A stretch of 64,000 nt of DNA. Origin: Actinomycetes bacterium. Its GTDB lineage: Bacteria > Actinomycetota > Acidimicrobiia > IMCC26256 > JANYLB01. Below the pieces are notes generated by a model. The model made no database searches and was not told where the DNA came from. It worked only from the letters and a program-made list of their open reading frames with translations. The translations under genes and the position numbers were made by a program. Below are positions 1 to 7,745 of this stretch, piece by piece. Within the stretch, counting starts at the first letter, position 1. Each line of letters opens with the position of its first letter. The DNA is taken from assembly GCA_025363815.1 (NCBI GenBank), contig JANYLB010000060.1, forward strand, positions 24,153 to 88,152, in the 5' to 3' direction.

Positions 1-378
1 CGCGGTTAGCGCCTCGGTGTCTTCGATGTGGCGCACGACCCGCCGCGGCACCCTTCCGCTGCGACGACCGATGAACCGCACCCGGACCCCGCGCTCGTTC
101 AGATCGTCACGGCGGCGAAGGAGAAGGCTCTCGTTGAACCGCATGAGGAACCGGACCTCGTCTAGCGGTCGGCGCCAGTTCTCGGTGGAGAACGCGTACA
201 CGGTCATCCACTGAAGACCGATCTCGAGGCCACCCTCGACGGCGTCAAAGAGTGCGTCCTCGCCGGCGGCGTGGCCTTCGGTGCGCTTCAGCCCTCTCCG
301 CTTGGCCCAGCGTCCGTTACCGTCCATGACGATCGCAACGTGCTTGGGGATGCGCGACTGATCAATCTCCGGAACCAC
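1..378 (-). CDS. uppS: Undecaprenyl diphosphate synthase, C-terminus beyond the left edge
   Basis: Cis-prenyltransferase that condenses isopentenyl diphosphate onto farnesyl diphosphate to make the C55 lipid carrier used for peptidoglycan and other wall polymers. The 126 visible codons carry the family hallmark DGNGRWAKRR (catalytic Asp at residue 19, phosphate-binding Arg after it), a conserved GHxxG-type segment near residue 35, and the substrate-binding YAFSTENW block at residues 61-68. The GTG at 378 is chosen because a TGA lies in frame three codons upstream and the protein starts at the usual distance from DGNGR. The last half of the protein is off the left edge. In many actinobacteria uppS follows era and recO; here the oxidase cluster lies between era and uppS. 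Confidence 0.93.
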   Translation of the reverse strand, partial: MVPEIDQSRIPKHVAIVMDGNGRWAKRRGLKRTEGHAAGEDALFDAVEGGLEIGLQWMTVYAFSTENWRRPLDEVRFLMRFNESLLLRRRDDLNERGVRVRFIGRRSGRVPRRVVRHIEDTEALTA

Positions 379-418
379 GTCGGGTCACGCTAGCCAACCC
401 GCGATCTTCGACCCGGTA

Positions 419-805
419 TCACGTGATGGTGAGAGTGCCCTGCATCCCTGCGGCGCGGTGACCGGGAAGCGTGCAGTAGAAGGTGTACTTCCCCTTCTTC
501 AGGTCAACCTTGGCGGAAGCGGTGTCGCCGGAACCGGGCGTCGACAACTTGAAGCCGGACAGGCCCTCGATCACGAAGTCGTGACCACCCGAGGTGCTCT
601 TCACGGTGATCCCGATGATGCCGGCAGGCGCGTTGGCGTTCTTGGGGGTGAAGGCGAAGTTCCGCGCCGCGAAGCTGAGCTGGGCGCCCGCAGGGCCCTT
701 GGGCTCGGTGTAGCCGGACGAGCCGCCACTCCCGCCGCACGCGGCTACACCGACGACGAGGCAGAGGACGAGCGCGAGAGAGGCGATACCGCGATGACTG
801 CGCAT
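419..805 (-). CDS. Cupredoxin-domain lipoprotein
   Basis: Small secreted copper protein of 128 residues. A signal peptide ends in the lipobox VAAC (Cys23), so it is probably anchored to the outer face of the membrane. The rest is one cupredoxin fold with a complete type 1 copper ligand set: His75 in GGHDF, then Cys111, His116 and Met121 in the loop CTLPGHRAAGM. It begins one base after the stop of the membrane-anchored cupredoxin and shares the loop GHRAAGMQ with it, so the two look like tandem paralogues. As the last gene of the oxidase operon it may carry electrons to the terminal oxidase or deliver copper to it; which of the two cannot be decided from sequence. Confidence 0.85.
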   Translation of the reverse strand: MRSHRGIASLALVLCLVVGVAACGGSGGSSGYTEPKGPAGAQLSFAARNFAFTPKNANAPAGIIGITVKSTSGGHDFVIEGLSGFKLSTPGSGDTASAKVDLKKGKYTFYCTLPGHRAAGMQGTLTIT

Positions 806-806
806 C

Positions 807-1538
807 TCAGCCCGCCGGGACGGTGGTCGAGGTCGAGGCGCCCGCGGCGGGAGCCGAGGCCGCGGTTACATGGATAGTGGCTTGCATCCCGGCGGCGCGG
901 TGACCCGCGATGGAGCAGTAGACGATGTAGTCGGTACCGGCGACGAGCGGGACCTTGCCCGTCTTCGGCCCACCCGGGACGGCCAGATTGAAGTAGTTGA
1001 GCTTCGGGTCGGTGAACACGAGAGTGTGGGAACCGCCCTTGTCGACATAATCGATCTGGTTTATCCCCGCGGGAACGGTGAACGCCGTCGCCTGGAACGA
1101 GAGAGTGGGCAACGCGTCGATCGCGAGCGTGTTCACCGGAGGGCCGGTCGGCGCCGCAGGCCCATTCGCCACCTTCTTCTCCTCACCGGACCCGAAGGTG
1201 ATGAGTCCGGCCGAGAAGACCAGCACGAGGACCAGGGACAGACCGAGGACGAGCGACGACGTGCGCACGTGGCGGGCCGCGGCGAGCGCCGCGGCGCCGA
1301 TGAGAATCCCGAGGGTGATCACCGTTGCCACGATTACCGCGGCTGATTGCGTCTTTCCTCCGGCCAGGAAGAGGCGCGAGATGTTGAGCGCGACGAGGAC
1401 GACCACAAAGATCGAGACGAGCGGCAGCAACAACGGCATGAGAAACCGGTTGCGCAGGTCGTCGCCGGTGCTCGGAGCGAGCGCCGCTCTCGGCCCGTCG
1501 GCCTCTGGGCTGTTCTGCTGCTCTTCGTCGGTGCTCAC
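807..1538 (-). CDS. Membrane-anchored cupredoxin-domain protein
   Basis: A 243-residue protein with an acidic cytoplasmic N-terminus, three predicted membrane helices (about residues 33-58, 66-88 and 95-114), a Gly/Pro-rich linker and an extracytoplasmic cupredoxin domain (about 145-225). Type 1 copper ligands are all present: His171, Cys208, His213, Met218, the last three in CSIAGHRAAGM. The C-terminal tail is low-complexity Ala/Ser/Thr. Its start overlaps the stop of ctaG by 4 bases, indicating translational coupling within the oxidase operon. A three-helix anchor joined to a cupredoxin is an unusual architecture that I cannot match to a named family member. A role in electron transfer or copper supply to the oxidase is inference from position. 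Confidence 0.82.
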   Translation of the reverse strand: MSTDEEQQNSPEADGPRAALAPSTGDDLRNRFLMPLLLPLVSIFVVVLVALNISRLFLAGGKTQSAAVIVATVITLGILIGAAALAAARHVRTSSLVLGLSLVLVLVFSAGLITFGSGEEKKVANGPAAPTGPPVNTLAIDALPTLSFQATAFTVPAGINQIDYVDKGGSHTLVFTDPKLNYFNLAVPGGPKTGKVPLVAGTDYIVYCSIAGHRAAGMQATIHVTAASAPAAGASTSTTVPAG

Positions 1539-2422
1539 CGGACCTGCTGACTCCTCGAAGCGGTGGCCGTCAGTTGCCGTTCAAGATCCTGCCATCCCGG
1601 CGGGCCGAGAGACCGATCGGCGCTCTCTTCCTCGCCGGCCCAACGGAAGAACACGACCGCGATGATGGCCCAGATGAGGAGTCCGGCCCCGAGTTTCATG
1701 ATGAGTCCCGCGATGCGCTGATCGTCGAGCGTCGTCGCGCCCCAGAGATGGGGCAGCCCCTCGTAGGCCTTGTAGAGGGGCTTGTCGCCGAATGTGAGGA
1801 ATGACGCCGGGATCGTCGGGACCACGGACTCAAGGAACAGGAAGATCATTCTTGCTACGGGGACGAGACGGGGGATCTCCGGGAGCGGGCTGAGGATCGG
1901 GAGCCACACGATCAGCGAGCTAACGAAGAGGACCGCGTGCGCCACGAAGTGGGCGAGTCCATTGCGAAGCGTCAGGTCGACGACCGCGGGCCAGTGGGAG
2001 AGCACGAGCACGACGTTGTAGAGGATCACCGCGGGGAGGAACCGCGCCATCCACCGAACGGTGCGGAACAACCACTGGGGCGAGAGGATCCACCGCAATA
2101 GCCACGCGGGCGTGCCCAGCAGCAGCAGCGGCGCGGCGACGAGCGTGAACGTCAGGTGCTGCACCATGTGTGCGCTGTAGAGCGACTGCTCGGCGACGTC
2201 GTGCATGGGCCAGTCGGATGCGAACCAGATGGCGAACACCCCCAAGGACCAACACGTGATCTGGAGGCGGGTGACGACGGGTTGACCGGCGGGGCTGAGC
2301 CGCGGACCCAAGCGCACGATCGCCAACGCGTACCCGAGCGCGAGCAGACCGACCAGGATCCACACGTCGGGGTGGGGCTGCCACTTCGGGATCGGGACCG
2401 AAGCCAGCAGGCCGACGGTCAC
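1535..2422 (-). CDS. ctaG: Cytochrome c oxidase assembly factor, caa3 CtaG type
   Basis: Polytopic membrane protein of the caa3_CtaG family (about 295 residues), needed in Bacillus for formation of an active caa3 oxidase. It shows about seven hydrophobic segments and the family histidine pattern WPMHD followed by YSAHMVQHL near residue 100, candidate metal ligands. I take the GTG at 2422, which overlaps the stop of the subunit IV gene as GTGA. An in-frame GTG at 2437 would add five residues with a longer overlap. It is followed, with a 4-base overlap, by the membrane-anchored cupredoxin. This is not the unrelated Cox11-type CtaG. Confidence 0.88.
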   Translation of the reverse strand: MTVGLLASVPIPKWQPHPDVWILVGLLALGYALAIVRLGPRLSPAGQPVVTRLQITCWSLGVFAIWFASDWPMHDVAEQSLYSAHMVQHLTFTLVAAPLLLLGTPAWLLRWILSPQWLFRTVRWMARFLPAVILYNVVLVLSHWPAVVDLTLRNGLAHFVAHAVLFVSSLIVWLPILSPLPEIPRLVPVARMIFLFLESVVPTIPASFLTFGDKPLYKAYEGLPHLWGATTLDDQRIAGLIMKLGAGLLIWAIIAVVFFRWAGEEESADRSLGPPGWQDLERQLTATASRSQQVR

Positions 2423-2859
2423 GCGCCGCCGCTCCACACGTGGAGCGTGGTGAGGACGATCGTGTAGAGGATGACGGCGCCGACCCCGGCCATGATGAAG
2501 AACCGCCGGAACACGGGCTTGTCGGTCTTCAGGTGCATGTAGAAGGCCGCGACAACGATGAACTTCACCAGCCCCATGCTGAGCAGCAAGAAGATGATCA
2601 GGCCCTTGGGGATGTCGCCGTCGAGGTAGCTCACACCGACTTCGACGGCGGTGATGACAACCAGGATCATCGCGATGATCACGTATTGGAACGGGCTCGG
2701 GTGGTGCGTCAGCTCACCGGGAAGCAGTGGCAGCTCCTCGGGACGGATCTCCTCCAGCCCGTATTTGCGCTCGCGCTCGCGCTCTTCCTCGGTCCCGACA
2801 AGCATGTTGTGCTCCGGGTCCTGAGTGGGTTCGGTGGTGGTCGTCTCGGCGTCGCTCAT
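2419..2859 (-). CDS. ctaF: Cytochrome c oxidase subunit IV family protein
   Basis: A 146-residue membrane protein with a charged N-terminal tail (acidic, then a run of Glu/Arg around residues 24-32) and three transmembrane helices at about 59-79, 88-108 and 120-140. The second helix carries the KFIVVAAFYMHLK signature of prokaryotic oxidase subunit IV, which stabilises the oxidase and has no catalytic residues. It lies between ctaE and ctaG in the same direction, 15 bases after the stop of ctaE, as expected in aa3/caa3 operons. The symbol follows Bacillus usage and rests on position and topology more than on strong sequence identity. Confidence 0.8.
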   Translation of the reverse strand: MSDAETTTTEPTQDPEHNMLVGTEEERERERKYGLEEIRPEELPLLPGELTHHPSPFQYVIIAMILVVITAVEVGVSYLDGDIPKGLIIFLLLSMGLVKFIVVAAFYMHLKTDKPVFRRFFIMAGVGAVILYTIVLTTLHVWSGGA

Positions 2860-2874
2860 GTTCTCGTCCGACCT

Positions 2875-3495
2875 CTAGCGCGGGATCAGGTACACGACAG
2901 TGAAGATCACGATCCAGACCACGTCGACGAAGTGCCAATAGAGCCCGGCGATCTCGATCGTCTCGGAGTGTCTCTGTTGAAGTTTGCCCTGCGAGACCAA
3001 GCCCCACAGCGACAGCAACCAGATGATGCCCAGGGTGACGTGGAGACCGTGGATACCGGTCAGCAGATAGAAGCTCGAACCGAACAGGTTCGTGCTCACC
3101 GTGAGCCCCTTGCGGCTGAACTCGGTGAACTCGTAGATCTGTCCGCCCACGAAGGTCATCCCGAACAGTGCGGTCGCGATGATCCAGATCTTGGTGCGGC
3201 GGTAGTCACCGCGTTGGATCGCCGCGAGCGCGAGCACCATCGTGAGGCTGCTCATGAGCAGGATGAACGACGTCGCCGACGTGAACGGGATGTTGTAGAC
3301 GCTCGATGCCGAGAGACCCTTAGAGCGGTCGCGATACAGGAGGTAGGTGGCGATCAGCGCGCCGAAGAGCAAGCACTCCGACGACAAGAAGATCCACATC
3401 GCCAGCTTGGTGTTCGTGACCCCCGTACTGGTCTCGAGCGCGCTAGGCGACGAATGCACATCGGTTGGCGGAGGCGCGATCGCCGCCTGTTCCAT
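2875..3495 (-). CDS. ctaE: Cytochrome c oxidase subunit III
   Basis: Heme-copper oxidase subunit III, about 206 residues. The first third has a hydrophobic segment that begins KLAMWIFLSSECLLFGAL, and the C-terminal part contains the typical GIHGLHVTLG and YWHFVDVVWIVIF helices of this subunit, which supports subunit I and the proton uptake path. I choose the ATG at 3495 because GGGGAG lies at ribosome-binding distance before it; the GTG at 3516 would overlap ctaD. The gene sits 13 bases after ctaD. Five to six transmembrane helices are visible, fewer than in seven-helix mitochondrial forms, as is usual in bacteria. Confidence 0.93.
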   Translation of the reverse strand: MEQAAIAPPPTDVHSSPSALETSTGVTNTKLAMWIFLSSECLLFGALIATYLLYRDRSKGLSASSVYNIPFTSATSFILLMSSLTMVLALAAIQRGDYRRTKIWIIATALFGMTFVGGQIYEFTEFSRKGLTVSTNLFGSSFYLLTGIHGLHVTLGIIWLLSLWGLVSQGKLQQRHSETIEIAGLYWHFVDVVWIVIFTVVYLIPR

Positions 3496-3508
3496 CAGTT
3501 CTCCCCGC

Positions 3509-5476
3509 TCACTCACTGGATGGCTCTAGCGCCCACGCGTACATACCGAAGATCAAGATAAGGACGCCGAGCGCTCCGAGGTACCAATTGTGGAAGACGA
3601 TTCCGTAGCCGAGAGTGGGGAGACCGAAGGTCATCACCAGCGGGAAGTACGAGGGTGACGGCATATGGATCCCGTGCCCACCCGCACTGTGACCACCGTC
3701 GGCGGGAACCACGTCCCCGCCATGATCTCCACCGTCGTGTTCGAGTGTCGCGACCGCGCCACGCGACGGAGCGTCGGCACCGCCGCTCGGGAGCCGCACC
3801 AAGCGCCCTTCGGCGTCTTCGGTGTATTTGCGGTGCCAGAGGTCGTCGCGGGCCTCGACCTGCGGGATCTCCTCGAAGTTGTACTCCGGCGGCGGGTAGG
3901 ACGAGACCGACCACTCGAGCGTCCGCGCGTCCCAGGGATCGTGGGGAGCGATCTTGCCGTGGCGTCGGCTCACGAGGATGTTGGTGAGGAGAAGCAGGAC
4001 CGCGACCGCGATGATGAACGAGCCGACTGTCGCGGCCAGGTTGAGGCTGTCGAAACCCATACCTGGCGGGTAGCGGTAGGTGCGACGCGGCTGGCCCTCG
4101 AGCCCGAGAATGTGCATCGGGAAGAACGTGAGGTTGAACCCGATCAGCACGAGCCAGAACGTGGTCTTGCCGAGCTTCTCGTTCATGAACCGGCCGTAGA
4201 CCAGCGGGAACCAGTAGAAGAGCCCACCGAAGATCGCGAACACGAGCCCACCGAAGAGCACGTAGTGGAAGTGCGCGACGACGAAGTAGGTGTCTGTCTG
4301 CTGGGTGTCGGCCGGGACGACGGAGTGGAGCACGCCCGACAGGCCCCCGATCGTGAACATCGCGACAAACCCGAGCGCGAACAGCATCGGGGTGTTGAGC
4401 CGTAATGAGCCGCCCCACACAGTGCCGAGCCAGTTGAAGATCTTCACGCCGGTCGGAATCGCGATCAGCATGGTCGAGAGGCTGAACGCCGATACCGCTA
4501 CCGGACCGAGGCCCGTGGCAAACATGTGGTGGGCCCAAACGCCCCACCCGAGGAACCCGATGGCGATGCCAGAGAACACGACGACCGAGTAGCCGAACAG
4601 CGGCTTGCGCGACATCACCGGGAGGATCTCGGAGACGATGCCCATCCCGGGCAAGATCAGTATGTACACCTCGGGATGCCCGAATAACCAGAACAGATGC
4701 TGATACAGCAGCGGATCACCGCCGGCTGACGCGTTGAAGAAGTTCGAGAGCAGGTTGCGGTCCCACCACACCATCGTCAACGCCACCGTGACGATGGGCA
4801 TCGCGAAGACGGTGAGGAACGCAGTCACCAGCATCATCCAGGTGAACACCGGCATTCGCATGAGGGTCATGCCCGGCGCGCGCATGTTGAGCACGGTGAC
4901 GATGAAGTTGACGGCGGATGTCGTCGAGCCGAGGCCCAACATGATGAGGCCGATGGTCCAGAAGTCGGGTCCGCGGCCGGGCAGCGCCCCCAACGACATC
5001 GGGCTGCTGGTGAGCGGCGTGTACCCGAACCACCCACCGTTCGGCGCGCCGCCGAGGAAGAAGCTCGAGTACACGAACAAGCCACCGAAGAGCACGACCC
5101 AGTAGCCGAAGGCATTGAGCCGCGGGAAGGCGACGTCACGCGCGCCGATCTGCAACGGGATGAGGTAGTTGCCGAGAGCCACCGAAAGCGGCATCCCCAT
5201 GAGGAAGATCATGGTGGTGCCGTGCATCGTGAACATCGTGTTGTACTGACTGGCCGTAAGCACGGAGCCGTTCGGCTGGGCCAGCTGGAGCCGGATGAGC
5301 AGCGCCTCGATACCGCCGATCACCAGGAACATCAGCGCCGTCGCGGCGTACATGATGCCGATCTTCTTGTGGTCGACAGTGGTGAACCAGCTCCCGAAGC
5401 CGGTTGTGGCCGTCGGCCGACGCAGCGGCGAACGCCGGACCTCGGGTTGGCTCAGGGTGTCGGAGACCGCGGTCAT
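3509..5476 (-). CDS. ctaD: Cytochrome c oxidase subunit I with His-rich C-terminal extension
   Basis: Catalytic subunit (655 residues) that reduces oxygen to water at the heme-CuB centre and pumps protons. The active-site helix FWLFGHPEVYILILPG holds the CuB histidine and the Tyr of the His-Tyr crosslink, which marks the A-type (mitochondrial-like) family. The HFHYVLFGG segment gives the heme ligands, and WWDRNLLSNFF is typical of bacterial forms. After the twelve core helices a hydrophilic loop, including residues 579-604 with five His among Gly/Asp, leads into an extra pair of hydrophobic segments ending WALEPSSE. The gene lies 43 bases after ctaC. Nothing suggests degeneration. Confidence 0.97.
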   Translation of the reverse strand: MTAVSDTLSQPEVRRSPLRRPTATTGFGSWFTTVDHKKIGIMYAATALMFLVIGGIEALLIRLQLAQPNGSVLTASQYNTMFTMHGTTMIFLMGMPLSVALGNYLIPLQIGARDVAFPRLNAFGYWVVLFGGLFVYSSFFLGGAPNGGWFGYTPLTSSPMSLGALPGRGPDFWTIGLIMLGLGSTTSAVNFIVTVLNMRAPGMTLMRMPVFTWMMLVTAFLTVFAMPIVTVALTMVWWDRNLLSNFFNASAGGDPLLYQHLFWLFGHPEVYILILPGMGIVSEILPVMSRKPLFGYSVVVFSGIAIGFLGWGVWAHHMFATGLGPVAVSAFSLSTMLIAIPTGVKIFNWLGTVWGGSLRLNTPMLFALGFVAMFTIGGLSGVLHSVVPADTQQTDTYFVVAHFHYVLFGGLVFAIFGGLFYWFPLVYGRFMNEKLGKTTFWLVLIGFNLTFFPMHILGLEGQPRRTYRYPPGMGFDSLNLAATVGSFIIAVAVLLLLTNILVSRRHGKIAPHDPWDARTLEWSVSSYPPPEYNFEEIPQVEARDDLWHRKYTEDAEGRLVRLPSGGADAPSRGAVATLEHDGGDHGGDVVPADGGHSAGGHGIHMPSPSYFPLVMTFGLPTLGYGIVFHNWYLGALGVLILIFGMYAWALEPSSE

Positions 5477-5519
5477 CGACGTGCTCCCTCATGGACGGTG
5501 GTCGGCGCTGAGGTCATCA

Positions 5520-6632
5520 CTACTTCTCCGCCAGCAGGTAGCCGGCGATCTGCTCGGCCTGCGCTTTCGTCATCACCGGGTAGTCGCCCTTCGGGGTGTT
5601 CTTCGTGAACGACGGCATACCGACACACGTGGCCGGTGGCGGCAACCGACAATCCTTCGACTGCATCGGCACGTCGCCGGGCGCGTTGAGGATCCAGCCG
5701 ACCAGGTTCGCGCGATTCAGCTCCATCGAACCTCCCGCGAACGTGGTGCGCGACGCGAGATGGGTGAGATTCGGTCCGTACGTCGCCTTCGACGAATCGT
5801 TGAAAACATGACAGTTCGTGCAGGCGAACGTGTTCGCGGTGAGCTTTTCGATCTCACCGCTCCATGCTTGTGCCGGGCCATTCTGTTGGTTGGCCACCCA
5901 GGTCGCGAAATCGGCGCGGGTCTGGGCAACCACTCGCATTCGCATGTTGGCGTGTGACAGCCCGCAAAACTCGGCACAAGCCCCGAGGAAGGTGCCGGGC
6001 TTGTCGGCGTAGAAGGTGATGTGCTGCTCGCGGCCGGGGATCACGTCTTGCTTGCCGCCCAGCTCGGGGATCCAGAAGCTGTGGATCACGTTGTCGGACT
6101 GGAGCGCGATCTCGAGGGGCACGCCGGCGATCATGTGGATCTCGTTGGCCGTGACAACCGTTTTGGCAATGTTCGCGTTCGCGACCGTGTCTTGCTTGTC
6201 GTACTGGGCCTGCCACCACCATTGCTTGCCGACCACCGTGGCGTGGAGCACCTCGCCCTTGGGACTCTCGGCGATCTTGAAGATCGTTGCGATCGTCGGG
6301 ACCGCGATGACCGCGAGAATGAGCGCAGGGACGATCGTCCAGCCGATCTCGAGCGGGGTGGAGCCGTGGATCTGTTTGGGGTTGTCGTCGGTACCCTCGC
6401 GGTGGCGGAACTTGATCGCGAACACCACGGTCGCGCCGACCACGAGTACGCCGATGATCCCGGCGAGGATGACGATCGGAATGAAGAGATCGCTGATCAG
6501 CCGGGCGTTCCTGCCCTTGGGTTGCAGCGAGTTCTGCCCGTTGTTGTTGCTGCTGCAGCCCGCGACTACGAGCGCGAGGCCCAAGAGGACGGCGAACGGA
6601 GCGCCACTGCGTGCATCTCGGAGCAGTTTCAT
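5520..6632 (-). CDS. ctaC: Cytochrome c oxidase subunit II fused to cytochrome c
   Basis: Electron-entry subunit of a caa3-type oxidase, about 370 residues. A lipoprotein signal ends VVAGC (Cys26), followed by two transmembrane helices and the cupredoxin-like CuA domain with the ligand cluster CAEFCGLSHANM. The C-terminal third is a class I cytochrome c domain with ACTNCH for heme attachment and a probable axial Met in CVGMPSF. I start at the ATG at 6632, which puts a standard signal peptide at the N-terminus; the open frame extends 26 codons further upstream but reads as non-coding. First gene of the oxidase operon; the 180 bases before it contain two strong hairpins. Confidence 0.95.
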   Translation of the reverse strand: MKLLRDARSGAPFAVLLGLALVVAGCSSNNNGQNSLQPKGRNARLISDLFIPIVILAGIIGVLVVGATVVFAIKFRHREGTDDNPKQIHGSTPLEIGWTIVPALILAVIAVPTIATIFKIAESPKGEVLHATVVGKQWWWQAQYDKQDTVANANIAKTVVTANEIHMIAGVPLEIALQSDNVIHSFWIPELGGKQDVIPGREQHITFYADKPGTFLGACAEFCGLSHANMRMRVVAQTRADFATWVANQQNGPAQAWSGEIEKLTANTFACTNCHVFNDSSKATYGPNLTHLASRTTFAGGSMELNRANLVGWILNAPGDVPMQSKDCRLPPPATCVGMPSFTKNTPKGDYPVMTKAQAEQIAGYLLAEK

Positions 6633-6745
6633 CTCGTCATACCCAGGTGCGTCCCGAGGCGCATCCGCATGCACTTCCGCTCTTCTGGTGGAGGTCTCCG
6701 ACAACGCCAACGATCTCGCACCGAAACGACCTCCCCGACACGTCT

Positions 6746-6800
6746 CGATGGCGAAGCGACTCTATCGCCGCGCCATCGCGAACCAGCAACTTGTGGTTCG
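6746..6800. terminator. Two adjacent hairpins in the era-ctaC gap
   Basis: Two inverted repeats lie side by side. At 6746-6778 CGATGGCG pairs with CGCCATCG, with a nested GCGA/TCGC stem and a five-base loop. At 6779-6800 CGAACCA pairs with TGGTTCG around an eight-base loop. They are just downstream of the era stop (6813) and upstream of ctaC on the minus strand. No T-run follows on either strand, so this is either a terminator without a U-tract or a structured leader of the oxidase operon. Confidence 0.4.
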
Positions 6801-6812
6801 TGGTCTCTTGCC

Positions 6813-7745
6813 TCACAGCCCCAGGCGGTCGAGTGAGGTCGCCTTGCGTTGCCAGTCTTTGTCGACCCGTACCTTGGTCTCCAGGTACACCCTGGTACCG
6901 AGAAGCGCCTCGAGCTCCTTGCGGGCACGGGTCCCTGCATCGCGTAGCACCGCGCCACCCTTGCCGATGACGATCCCCTTCTGCGAGTCACGTTCGACCC
7001 TGATGATCACTTTCACTCGCAAGACGTCAGGGTCCTCGCCTGCGGCCGCCTCGAGCAACTCGCCTGTGACGCCGATCGAGTGCGGCAGCTCCTCACGGGC
7101 TCCGGCCAGCAGCTTCTCCCGCACGAGCTCGGCCGCGAGGGTGCTCTCGGGCTGGTCACTCACCATCCCGGGAGGGTAATAGGACGGACCTGGCGGCAGC
7201 CGGGCCTCGAGCTCGGAAAGCAACGCGTCGACCCCTTCGCCCGTGCGCGCCGAGAGCGGTACGTAGGCCGCGAAATCTCCGAGCCGGGCCGATGCGTCGG
7301 CCAGCCGACGAGCGGTTCCGGCTGGGCTCGCGGCGTCGACCTTGTTCACCACCAGGATCGATGCCGTGCCCGATTCCTGTACGAGGCGGGCTACGAACTC
7401 GTCACCGGGACCTATGCCTTCATTCGCGGCGACGACATGGCACACGACGTCCACCTCGGCGAGGGTCGCGAGGGCGCGCCGGTTGGTCCGCTCACCCAGC
7501 AGCGTGCGCGGGCGGTGGACGCCGGGCGTATCGAGGAACACGAGCTGGGTTGACTCGGTCGTGCGGACCCCGCGGACCTGGGTGCGCGTCGTCTGGGGTC
7601 GATCCGAGACTATCGATACCTTCTGGCCCACGATCTGGTTCATCAGGGTCGACTTACCGACGTTCGGACGACCCACAAGGGTGACGAAACCCGAACGGAA
7701 CGCGGGTTTGGCCGCCCGCTCGGTCGCGTCGTCTGAATCGCTCAC
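6813..7745 (-). CDS. era: GTPase Era
   Basis: Ribosome-assembly GTPase that binds near the 3-prime end of 16S rRNA. The GTPase domain shows G1 GRPNVGKS (residues 25-32), the G3 DTPG and the G4 NKVD motifs. The C-terminal KH domain contains VIGKGGAVLR and ends RKATSLDRLGL. At 310 residues it is of normal length. The start is the GTG at 7745, overlapping the stop of the upstream CBS-domain gene as GTGA. In most actinobacteria recO and uppS follow; here the oxidase operon follows instead. Confidence 0.97.
   Translation of the reverse strand: MSDSDDATERAAKPAFRSGFVTLVGRPNVGKSTLMNQIVGQKVSIVSDRPQTTRTQVRGVRTTESTQLVFLDTPGVHRPRTLLGERTNRRALATLAEVDVVCHVVAANEGIGPGDEFVARLVQESGTASILVVNKVDAASPAGTARRLADASARLGDFAAYVPLSARTGEGVDALLSELEARLPPGPSYYPPGMVSDQPESTLAAELVREKLLAGAREELPHSIGVTGELLEAAAGEDPDVLRVKVIIRVERDSQKGIVIGKGGAVLRDAGTRARKELEALLGTRVYLETKVRVDKDWQRKATSLDRLGL

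Noticed and set aside
2440..3561. Plus-strand open frame of 373 codons opposite ctaE and ctaF
   Set aside because: His/Asp/Arg-rich shadow translation; the minus strand has clear oxidase subunits.
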